64,000 nucleotides of DNA, taken from Ceriagrion tenellum (Eukaryota > Arthropoda > Insecta > Odonata > Coenagrionidae). Positions 55,510-64,000 of this stretch are shown in pieces. The stretch is from positions 96,484,559 through 96,548,558 of the forward strand of contig OY720639.1 of the NCBI GenBank assembly GCA_963169105.1. Direction: 5' to 3'. How positions within the stretch are numbered: the first letter of the stretch is position 1; each line of letters starts with the position of its first letter. The notes beneath the pieces are model-generated. The model made no database searches and had not been told where the DNA came from. It saw nothing but the letters and a program-made list of their open reading frames with translations. The position numbers and the translations under genes were made by a program.

Positions 55510-56340
55510 AAACAGAACATTTTTGCAGAAGAAACGCAACTTTCGCTCAACAAAGAATTGATACTTTTTCCGTTCACAATATCCTAAATTGCAGAGGAAA
55601 TATGCTGACAATAAACAGATTAATTTGAATTTATCACCGAATGAACTGGAGGAAAGGAATGGGAATGAATGAAGAAAAAAAAGCAATATTGTAAACATTT
55701 TCCCTTCCTAGAAAATTCCTAGTCAAAGGTGGTATTTTAGTTCCGAACTGACTGCCAATGGACTCTATTTTGGTGCCAGAAACCAAATGGAAGGAAACAC
55801 ACCTTGTTTCAATTAACGCGATATTCTTATCACGAATCTGATAGTCATTTGTGTTAAAAAAGCGCTTTTCTGAGACAAACGTAATTGAAGTTGAGTACAA
55901 CAAATTTCTGAAACATTCCATTGCTCTACGACTTTACAAGTCGACAATTAAAGCACTGTTCTTCGTCGGTATGTCAATTTTTACTGAAAAATATTTAATC
56001 ATACTTGAATAAATCTCCGCTAGGTGGTGCGAGTGAGATTATTATATTTTTCGACTTAAATAAACACATCGCAAACTGTAAAGCACTGAGAAATAGTTGA
56101 CTTTTACAAATCCTAAAATATTTATTAAAGTTTCTACCCTCATCGGAAAGTAAAATCATGCTGAAATAATATATTTAAGAATTTGGTATTCTCTCTTCAA
56201 CATACCTACATACAGAAATAACGCAGTTTGCCAATAAATGTCAGATTCGAATTACATGTATGAAAACCATTCACGATTAGGGTTTCATAACATTTTGTCC
56301 AATGCAAACAGTGGCAATCAATGATAGAGTAATGCTCTAT
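55510..56340. other. no recognised feature
   Basis: AT-rich, short frames only. Confidence 0.4.
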
Positions 56341-56347
56341 CTATAAA

Positions 56348-56883
56348 TTAAGGGGGCTCACTACTTCTCAGTTTCTCCTCGACTGGCTTCTCCCCTCCGA
56401 GATCTGAGTGGAATGAGAAAGTCCTAATCTTCTTGTCGAGGGGGGGAGTAGTTAGAGGAGGGGGTGACGGCAGAGGAGGTGGGGGCAGTCGGCCATATGC
56501 CGTGACTAGATCGCGAAAAAACACGAAACATGCGTTAGCATTTTAAAGTCTGAGGCCTTATAGTGACAAGCATAATAAAGTAGATGACACCAAATTAAAT
56601 ACCAAAGACCATTATGTGATCTTACTAAGTGATATGTTTCTTTTAGTGAATAAAAAGGGCAATGAAGAGGTCTGAAAAATGACTGAAAAAGGTCACTGAA
56701 AACACTAATTATCGTTAATATGTCTAGTGAAGTGAACAATGTATCTCAATGAAAGCTCAAATACATTCTTTCGTAACAAAAATGTGAAAACTTAAACTTC
56801 ATACACAAAAAAATAATAGGGTGACAATTAAAATAAAAGTGGTCTGCAGAGGCGATTTTAGCTGAGGTAGTGAGCCCCCTTAA
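56348..56883. mobile_element. 536-bp TTAA-type MITE, exact 17-bp inverted ends
   Basis: TTAAGGGGGCTCACTAC at 56348-56364 is exactly inverted at 56867-56883 (GTAGTGAGCCCCCTTAA). TTAA at both borders is the target duplication typical of piggyBac-type transposition. The left portion is pyrimidine/G-rich, the interior AT-rich. The minus frame of 77 codons inside is not a transposase. Confidence 0.7.
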
Positions 56884-57095
56884 GGTGGACTTGGTAGAAG
56901 AGGCGAGAATATGCGACACCCTTACGGCTGAAGGGGAGAATAAGTTAATCTTGGCGGGGAGTTTTTGCGCTCAGTCTTGGCTTCCGCGATCCCTTTCCTT
57001 TTCCCCGCTAGTCTAACTGATCTTCGACCTACCTGCCTCATCTCACCGACCCGCATTCATATCCCATGAGCCGTCAGCAGATCACAGTCGTCCAT

Positions 57096-57409
57096 TAGGG
57101 ATGCCACATCGAGTAGTCGATTTTTTAATGTTTATAAAAGTACTCACCACTTACTCAATTTCTATCGGATTATTTTATTACTCGATGTTTTTCATCTCTC
57201 GGCCAAATAACATCGAGTAGTCCAATATATTTATGTCGATGACGATGTTCGGCGTAGGGATACCACATCGAGTAGTCGAGTTTTCGACGTTTATAAAAGT
57301 ACTCACAACTCACTAAGTCTTCATCGGATTATTATATCACTATGTTTTCGATATCTCGGCCAAACAAAATCGAGTAGTCCGCTTCATCGATGTCGATGTG
57401 GCATCCCTA
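57096..57409. mobile_element. hAT-type MITE made of two tandem units
   Basis: TAGGGATGCCACATCGA at 57096 is exactly inverted at the right end (TCGATGTGGCATCCCTA, ending 57409). The flanking 8-mers TCGTCCAT and TCGTTCAT are a target duplication with one change. The element contains two tandem copies of a unit of about 160 bp. The second starts TAGGGATACCACATCGAGTA at 57257 and shares GTTTATAAAAGTACTCA and TCTCGGCCAAA with the first. Confidence 0.75.
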
Positions 57410-57849
57410 TCGTTCATAATCATCATACTATTTCAAATAGAGGAACAAATAATAACCTTCATACTCCATTCTATCCTCCACAGGCGTCTTTATTTCAGCT
57501 TAGTCTCCATCTTCATGTCTATATAGATCATTTTTCCTAGGCTTCCTTTTGTCTCTATCTTAGCGTATTTTTTCCATCCAATCTTCTCACACTTGGTGCA
57601 AAGCATGGCTTCCCAAACTATGCTCCGTGGAAAGTAAATGGGAGTTTCATGAAAATATGAAATAGCTTTACATGCTGCAACAGAAATGGACTGGTTTAAT
57701 ACGAGAAAAATGAACAAGGTGTTCCATTAAATTTTGATACTCGAAACACTCTAATGAAAAGGGCATAGTTGCTGTTATCGGTGGATAGAAACCATAAATA
57801 AATACAGCAATCCGATATCACCGACTCGTGACTACCGGCAGTAAGGCTG

Positions 57850-58215
57850 TCTCAAGGTGGTTGGCGTGATTTCCGCTTATGAACAGATTTGCAATAAACT
57901 TTGCATACGTGTAGTCATTAGTAATATGTACAGCCAAAAGAGAAAAAAATGTACGTTACCGATTAAGTTTCTCGGCATGTTAATGCTATGTTAACACGTA
58001 GCTTAATGGCACTTGATTTGTATTTCAAAAAAATTCGATGGCATATGCACGTATTTTCTCTTAGACGCGAAAATATGCATTTCGTATTATTATAATGGTC
58101 CTTAGTAAATATCAAGGTAGCATGGCGAATAAAGAACATGTATTTTCCTACGATTATCGCTAAAAATTTTAATTCAGCGCCGTAAATGCAAGTTGTAACA
58201 ATGCTTTAATTGAGA
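57850..58215. repeat. dispersed repeat, second copy of the 42.8-kb family
   Basis: The left edge TCAAGGTGGTTGGCGTGATTT, then CTTTGCATACGTGT, GTTACCGATT, CTATGTTAACACGTAG and AATGCAAGTTGTAA, follows 42.73-43.19 kb with moderate divergence. The direct repeats seen at 42.8 and 43.2 kb are not obvious here. Confidence 0.45.
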
Positions 58216-58254
58216 TTTAATTTAATATGTATGGTTATTTCCAACGTATAATTC

Positions 58255-58750
58255 ATACAACTTACTCACTTCCGGGGTCATTTATATCCAAATTAATATA
58301 TAGCCGCACCAACATATCCCCTCCATCTCTTTCGGTCCACTGCATCCTCCTCCGCAGCTTCAACCCTCTACAAATCTATCTTTCCTTGGTTCCGTCATCT
58401 CTGTCATGGTCTTCCTCGGAGTCGTCTTCCTTCTGGATTTATTCTCAAACCCTCCTTCTTCACACAACCATCCTCTTTTCTCAACAAGTGTCCTGCCCAT
58501 CTCATTCTTGTGCTCTTAATCTCACTTATAATATCGGCATTCTTGTAAAGGTCCATTTTTTCCTTAATGTACTTTCTTCTCCACCTTCCTTGTTCATTTG
58601 CAGACCCGTAGATTTTTCGTAACACCTTGTTTTCAAATACTACCACTTTTTCTCCTCCTTCTTATTCGGTTTCCTTGTTCCGGATCCATAGAGAAATACT
58701 TGACAGATTATTGTTTTGTAAAATCTATTTTTTTGCTTTATACGACAGAG
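58255..58750 (-). mobile_element. LINE fragment: RT C-terminus (family J), copy 2
   Basis: The minus-strand frame 58646-58404 is open for 80 codons and contains VVFENKVLRKIYGSANEQGR, WRRKYIKEKMDLYKNADI, RMRWAGHLLRKEDG and PEGRRLRGRP. This is the classical end of endonuclease/reverse-transcriptase LINE proteins. Upstream on the minus strand GSGTRKP replaces the expected YGSETW, followed by stops. It is less damaged than the copy at 48.5 kb. The RT active site region is not present. Confidence 0.8.
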
Positions 58751-58759
58751 ATTTCGAAG

Positions 58760-60480
58760 ATAGGAGTTTGTGGCATGCACTTAAGCATCTATTGGCTGGA
58801 TTTAGTCTGTTTAATGCAACTTACGAGCATAATTTTATTCGACTCACTTATAAAGTTATTAAAATGTGCACTCAACGACTCGCGATTCGCGCTCCAACCT
58901 TGTTAAAGAGTTGCATCATGAATTAGACGGTGAATAGTAACCTAAACGGTTTTTTTGAGCCCTAAAGACTAGAGTGAACCGCTCGAATCCCGTTCCAGGC
59001 AGAGATGCTGCTCTTTCGCGCGCACGTACTTCCTGCAGTTAACGGCGCGTTATGACCCCGGCCTTTCTTAGAGCAGCCCCAAAACGCGATCGACGGCGAT
59101 GCCCCGATTGAAACATATTCGAACGCCCATCGCATCGGATTACCCAGCTCATGAGCTTAACGTCCGGTAAAACGATGGGCAAGAGACGCGAGGAATGCTT
59201 CGAGCGGACGCGAATCGGGTCAATGGAACCCAGAGGAGTTTCGCGAAATAAATCTTTTCGGTCCATCCATGCATCTCAAGATCGAACAGGATGCCCAATC
59301 AGAGTCCATCCTTCTCTTAGAGCCCATCCCATCGATTCCCCCGATCGCCACCATAATGGAACGAACGACCCAGTGATACGGAATGGAAGATTGATACGAT
59401 TCGTGACTCCCGATTTCGCATGCACTAATGGCGCCACTTAAGCCGGACGCGGATACAGGAAGCAGGGAGTTCCTTTCTTCTGTCTCTCCTCAATTCCATT
59501 TTTTTCTCGTGGAAAAGAGAGGGTTAGGTCAGGATAGTGAGCGCTGCCGAACGGCTCCGATCGCGAGGATAAGGCTCAAACGAGATAACTTCCACCGTAG
59601 ATCATTGAATCGCAGAAGACGATCAATTTTCACTAATTAATGCATTCCTTTAAAAAATGGCTGCATTGCCAGACGGATATCGACTATGTTTTCTGGGTAA
59701 AACTTTAATAATTAAAAAAATTAATGAATGTCTGAAGAGACTTTTTTTGTTCAATATTTGTAAATTATTCGTTTCTTAGTACATTTTTATCATTTTCGTA
59801 ATGCGCACTGTTAATAATTGAGAGGTAGCCACGACACAATTGTCTACTTAAAGTTTACCTAAGATTTACCACGTTTTAAATTTATTTGCGTATTATGATG
59901 GAGATATTAAATATTATCTTGCCTTAAACAAGATAAGACGAAAGCCACAATATTTGGCGTAGTCCCCCATGTTCTCCGCAAGTTCCTGTACAAGTTCCGG
60001 TCAATCTCTAATTAAGTTACGGCATTTTAATGAGAAACAATAATAAAGTAATGTCCCTGAGGGCATCATCTCTTATTTTGATATTTTGCATCTAATCCAA
60101 AACTTAATGTGCTCAAAGCTAACTCGACGAAATAAAAGGAGCTTAGGCGCTTGAATACGGATAGATTAGATGAAAGTGATACGTTTCCAATGCTTCTAAT
60201 TTCTCCGTGATGTTTCTGCTATCGTTCAAGCTTCACAGCAATTTATATGCAGACTTCGTACATTTGTATAAATTGTGATCTTCTATGCGGATCCAAAAAA
60301 CTTTCCTTGAGTACGAAATGAAGTGGGTATTTCGTGATAATTTACCCCGTGAGAAAATTTAACTTTGAGATAGGTTAAAACTTTAACTGCTTCAGGACGT
60401 ACTTTAAGTAATAAGGTATTGTTTGATAATTTCGCAATATTTCATGGATTTTATTTGTTACCTAAACGGTTCCAACTGCA
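58760..60480. other. no recognised gene; CpG-rich patch at 58.97-59.62 kb
   Basis: The CpG-rich patch holds overlapping frames on both strands (96 codons plus, 75 minus) without recognisable domains; a promoter or exon is possible but unsupported. 59.65-60.48 kb is AT-rich and featureless. Confidence 0.4.
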
Positions 60481-60485
60481 CAGCG

Positions 60486-61445
60486 CACTGAGGTAGATGG
60501 AGAGGGAATTACGTCTTTAAACTGGACCATGATAACTGAAATAGCAACATATCAGTAATCCCTACCGTGTCCTTACTTTTCTTTGGATAGCTAGCTGGAA
60601 TTGACGAAGTAGCGGATGTTAAGTAAGAATATCCACAATCTGTTTTAAATTTGAGGAAAATTACCCTTGAAACATCTATTAGATACTTAGAACTATAGAT
60701 TGTACTCGATTATCATAGTAATTATCAGTATCAATTATAATAAAATAATAATATAGTATCCAGAGAAACATTATTTAAAAAAATGATAAATTCCTAACAC
60801 CTTGATCTCGTCAAAAAATGAACAGAATATAGTTGGAAGTCAACAGTTTCTGGCGAGATACTATTGAACTGCATTATTAAAATGAAGAGCACTAGATGTT
60901 GCTCTGTCCACTAGTTTTAATACATAAAACTTTACAACACGTTTCCGGCACTATATTGGCCATCATATGGTACAGTGTGAAAATTCGAGTTATGCCATGG
61001 GTATATATACTGTGCCTGATGATGGCCAATAAAGTGCCGAAACAGGTGTTGTAAAGTTTTACGTATTAAAAATAGTGGATATTACAAATCTAGAGCTCTT
61101 CATTTTAATGATGCAGTTCCACAATAACTGGCCAGAAACTGTTGACTTAATTCGAAATGCGAGTACGGCATATAAGGCGAAGTTATATTTCAAATTGTTT
61201 GTGAAATTCCGGTTAGAGGGTCTAATCATGTTTATTTACCCATAGCATAACTGGAATTTTCACACTCTACCTGATGATGGCTAATAAAGTGTCGAAGCAC
61301 GTGTTGTTAAGTTTTACATGTTAAAAATAGTGGACAGTACAACATCTAGTGCTCTTCATAAATTATTTTTGTTTAATATAAATGAAAAATTTTATATCGA
61401 GAGGATTCATGTTAAAGCTGTAAATGCATGCTGATTTCTAGTCAG
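60486..61445. mobile_element. family M8, copy 2, with a PLE-type insertion
   Basis: CACTGAGGTAGATGGAGAGGG and the next 230 bp match 20.62-20.88 kb, and after 61.39 kb the match resumes (GCATGCTGATTTCTAGTCAG against GCATGCTGATGTCTATAGTAAG). The intervening 60.8-61.37 kb is the PLE-type structure H13, so it inserted into the M8 copy. The right terminus is not recognised. Confidence 0.5.
60840..61370. mobile_element. PLE-type inverted plus direct modules (H13)
   Basis: Arms 60840-60975 and 61014-61145 are inverted copies (TCAACAGTTTCTGGC and GCCAGAAACTGTTGA at the edges). The plus-strand right module reads GCCTGATGATG, GGC-caataaagt-GCC, GAAACAGGTGTTGT, then TTTTACGTATTAAAAATAGTGGA. A third module follows in direct orientation at 61265-61320 (CCTGATGATGGCTAATAAAGTGTCGAAGC). 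Three modules in one insertion show that tandem and inverted arrangements coexist. Confidence 0.6.
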
Positions 61446-61449
61446 TCGT

Positions 61450-61925
61450 CGGTGGCAAACATCGTAAAATTGCCAAATTAGTGCATCAGCCCGTAAGAGC
61501 TGAACGGCATGCAGAGTATTATGCTAACGTTAATGACTCCCATCGAAACCGGCGGATCTTTTATCCCAAGTTTTCCTCCAGTTTAATCCCTCGCATTCAA
61601 ATTTCAGGACGTCACGATCCAGAGAGAAATGTTAAGAAGTGGTTCGTGAGTCTGTGAAGGGGAATGGCTGGAAATTTCTCCCCGGGTAAGGAAACGAGAC
61701 GACACGGGAAAGGTACGATCCGCTTTCCGGCGTGTGGATTCCGGTTCCCCACACCCCAGCCCCACACTCCACGTTGCATGCGAAAATTAAAAAAATAAAA
61801 AGGCTTTAAGGGATTCTCACCTTCCCATCACGCACGCCTTCTCGTGAGACGGAAACAAACAGGGAACGACTCTGCTCCCCTTATCCCTTCCTGAAAACGA
61901 GAAAAAAAGAAGTGTTCTTGGAGCG
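61450..61925. other. no recognised feature
   Basis: A GC-richer patch at 61.65-61.78 kb has a CCCACACCCCAGCCCCACACTCC tract. No gene recognised. Confidence 0.4.
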
Positions 61926-61939
61926 TGCGCGCCGACCGC

Positions 61940-62010
61940 TGTTGCCAGGTTGGTAACTCGATAGTCTGGGGGCCCAAAGGTGGCGGGTTCAATTCCCGCT
62001 CGCGGAGCTA
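61940..62010 (+). repeat. tRNA-like SINE head adjoining a LINE
   Basis: The B box GGTTCAATTCC (61986-61996) lies in a T arm GGCGGGTTCAATTCCCGCTC, with TTGGTAACTCGATAG upstream as a D-arm-like element. Its end pairs poorly, so it is not a working tRNA gene. It runs without gap into the LINE frame that starts about 70 bp later, either a SINE insertion at the LINE 5' break or a chimeric copy. Confidence 0.6.
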
Positions 62011-62069
62011 CGAGTATGTTGCTAGTACAATGGCTGTTTGCTGTTGTGGCCATTCCTATAAGCTGTAAT

Positions 62070-62800
62070 ATAATCAGGGAAATAACTAGTGTAGCAAACC
62101 GTAGATTAGGATGCGTAAAAAGGGTTCTAGGCAAATGCGATGAGAGAGCACGAGAAAGAAGCTATTTTACACTTGTTAGGCCTCATTTAGAATATGCCGC
62201 TAGTATATGGGATCCGTACGAGGAAGGTACGATTAAAGAATTAAGAGCGCGTGCAAAGGAGATCTGCTAGGTTTGTTAAAGGCCGTTTTGATAACTGTAT
62301 AAGTGTTACGAGCTTAATAGAAGAACTAGGATGGGAATTACTATCAGAACGCAGGTTAAAATTTAGGTTAAACCTTTTAAGTAAATTCGAAACCGATTTG
62401 TTCACAGATGACGTTAGATATATATTGAGAACCCCTGCGTATTATGCTAGGTTTGATCATACTAACAAGATTAGAGAGATAGATTGTCGTACCGATAGAT
62501 TTAAAATGTCATTTTTCCCTCGTACTATAAGAGAGAACAATAGGCAGCGAAGCAAAGGGATAGGTAGGTGAAATATAGTTAGAGTAGTCTTTAGTTCATG
62601 ATGCATGTAATAAAAACCAATAATCCCTTCCTTATTAAGTAGATACTAACCATCTAGCTCCATGTGACCCTATTATCTATCATATCTCCCTTAAATATTC
62701 TACTTGCATGTCAATAGTGCATGTTTGGTGATCTTCACCCCCTGCCACACACCCTCGTGGTGGCTCGCAGGGTATCACGTAGATGTATATGTAGATAATA
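62070..62800 (+). mobile_element. LINE 3' end: RT C-terminus, 3' UTR and tail (CR1-like)
   Basis: The translation contains EITSVANRRLGCVKRVLG, YFTLVRPHLEYAASIWDPY, then, after one frameshift near 62260, QRRSARFVKGRFDN, SVTSLIEELGWELLSERR, and FKMSFFPRTIRE. These are the conserved C-terminal blocks of CR1/jockey-type reverse transcriptases (LVRPxLEYAxxxWDP; QRRAARFV; FFPRTI). The frame ends near 62571, followed by about 180 bp of UTR and the terminal GCCACACACCCTCGTGGTGG, GTAGATGTATATGTAGATAA. It is the best-preserved member of the family in the window and is probably the source type for the tails at 8.8, 16.8, 28.4, 31.2 and 37.3 kb. The catalytic core of the RT is missing. Confidence 0.85.
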
Positions 62801-62809
62801 ATAATTCAT

Positions 62810-63850
62810 TCTTCCAGGAACAAATAGATTAATACATTCATTAACAAATTCGGAATTTAGGCACCCTACTAGGGAATAGGCCTGTTTTAATAGTACCGTC
62901 AGTTTTATTCAACAAGCAGTGCTGAGTAAAACATAAAAAATATGATATATATAATACGAATATGTACATGAGCGTATATGAGAAAGACAAACAACTTTGA
63001 CTTTGGTAGGTAACAAAACGGTTAATCTCAACGAAGCACAGTTTCGATATTGCTACAAGGTATAAACCATTGCTTAACTAATCTAAGGAAATATTTACAA
63101 TTTGTACCTCTTTTATTTTGTGCGTGCGTTACATGGGCGTGGCCTACCCGCGGTCTCCATTAACCCCGAGTATTCTTAAGCGCTAAGGGCTGACGAGGCC
63201 CTCAGTATGGGAAATCCGTACTTACGCCAACCCAAAGATCCCTCCATAAAAGATCCAACTTCTGAGGTAATATTACAACGTAAGACCTGAAACCTCAATT
63301 CTAAGGCACATTCATGCACGGGACGGGATTCCAACCCACTTCCTTGGAGTTGCTTGGACGGCACGTTACCGCAAGTCGACGGTTCTCAGGAAAGGAATTC
63401 TACACCAAGACGTGGGCACTTGGGCCGGCCGGACGCACTCCCTCTCCCATCTTCACGTTCCCACCTCCCCAGGGAATTATGCACACTAATCGCCCATGCT
63501 CGCTGAGGAATTATTACATCATCTTCATCTCTGATAACGGAAAAGATTCCCGTGGCTAAATGAGTTTCACACATTAACGGAAAATCATTGGTTGCGCTAC
63601 GGTTGACTGTTGTAGCGAAACCCAACGAGAATACAAGCTTAAACCTCCATTTCATTTGCAATGGGCTCAATTAGTCACAAGGAAAACAATTTGAGATTTA
63701 CAGGGCAGGGAAGAAAAGAATTACAAGGCTGGTTGAGCAATAACAACCCCTCATTAACTATTTTTTTCAACGGAATATAATTCCCATATTTAGGGAGGTA
63801 CACATGTAATTATCTCATGTTATCTAAGACATCAGTAATTGAATTCTTTT
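62810..63850. other. no recognised feature
   Basis: Two overlapping frames at 63.3-63.67 kb (81 and 94 codons) are unrecognised. Nothing else. Confidence 0.4.
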
Positions 63851-63859
63851 GCCCAGCAA

Positions 63860-63915
63860 AAATTCTAATCACTGCATCATCTGAAGACGAAGATTGATAT
63901 TTGAAATCTCGCAAG
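63860..63915 (+). repeat. possible degenerate hammerhead-like PLE module (H14)
   Basis: CATCTGAAGACG, AGATT...AAATCT, CGCAAGCAGTC. The first box and a stem are present, but the third box is lost. Weak. Confidence 0.2.
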
Positions 63916-64000
63916 CAGTCTACAGTTATTATGTGCTTTAGAAGGCTATCTCGTGGATAAGAAGGCATATGGAAAAAACTTCTCATGAATCACGTTTATG

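Overview
This window looks like non-coding DNA from a large, AT-rich metazoan genome, most likely an arthropod. It has no operons, ribosome binding sites or dense genes. Almost everything recognisable is a transposable-element relic: tRNA-derived SINEs, 3' ends of two kinds of non-LTR retrotransposon (LINE), many small inverted-repeat DNA elements (MITEs), and a set of palindromes that fit Penelope-like retroelements (PLEs). The arthropod assignment is an inference from this repeat mix; the species cannot be named. I found no complete protein-coding gene that I can identify, and most open frames here are chance frames in AT-rich DNA.

Layout. 0-9 kb: a SINE cut by the window edge, a possible first exon (about 1.1 kb, minus strand), the first copy of a TTAA-flanked MITE family, a small inverted-repeat element, and three PLE palindromes at 4.6, 5.0 and 6.0 kb. 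8-17 kb: LINE tails (8.8, 13.3 and 16.8 kb) and two adjacent SINE copies (10.1 and 10.5 kb). 17-21 kb: a PLE 3' end with the C-terminal coding remnant of its endonuclease region, a G-rich island, a partly duplicated CACTA-like element with a SINE inside, another PLE palindrome, and a 490-bp inverted-repeat element. 22-29 kb: SINE heads, the second MITE copy, a PLE palindrome, and a LINE 3' end whose untranslated region is split by a Mutator-type MITE. 30-38 kb: GC-rich islands, a MITE with a second one nested inside, a plausible promoter plus first exon at 34.3 kb, and a LINE RT remnant at 36.3 kb. 38-45 kb: a TTAA MITE, a Tc1-like element, a perfect 94-bp palindrome with a 14-bp target duplication, and LINE and SINE pieces. 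45-64 kb: two related LINE fragments (48.5 and 58.3 kb), a hAT MITE splitting a reading frame at 54.1 kb, further hAT and TTAA MITEs, a nested PLE at 60.8 kb, and the best-preserved LINE RT C-terminus at 62.1 kb.

The most interesting signal is the recurrent PLE module. At least ten copies share a box resembling CTGATGATG, a short hairpin whose two strands change together between copies, a CGAAAC box, and a GGTCG-like box. This is the layout of a hammerhead ribozyme core. Several copies sit in long, near-perfect palindromes. Hammerhead motifs are known from PLE terminal repeats, so the individual components are not new. The number, divergence and inverted arrangement of the copies make them worth testing.
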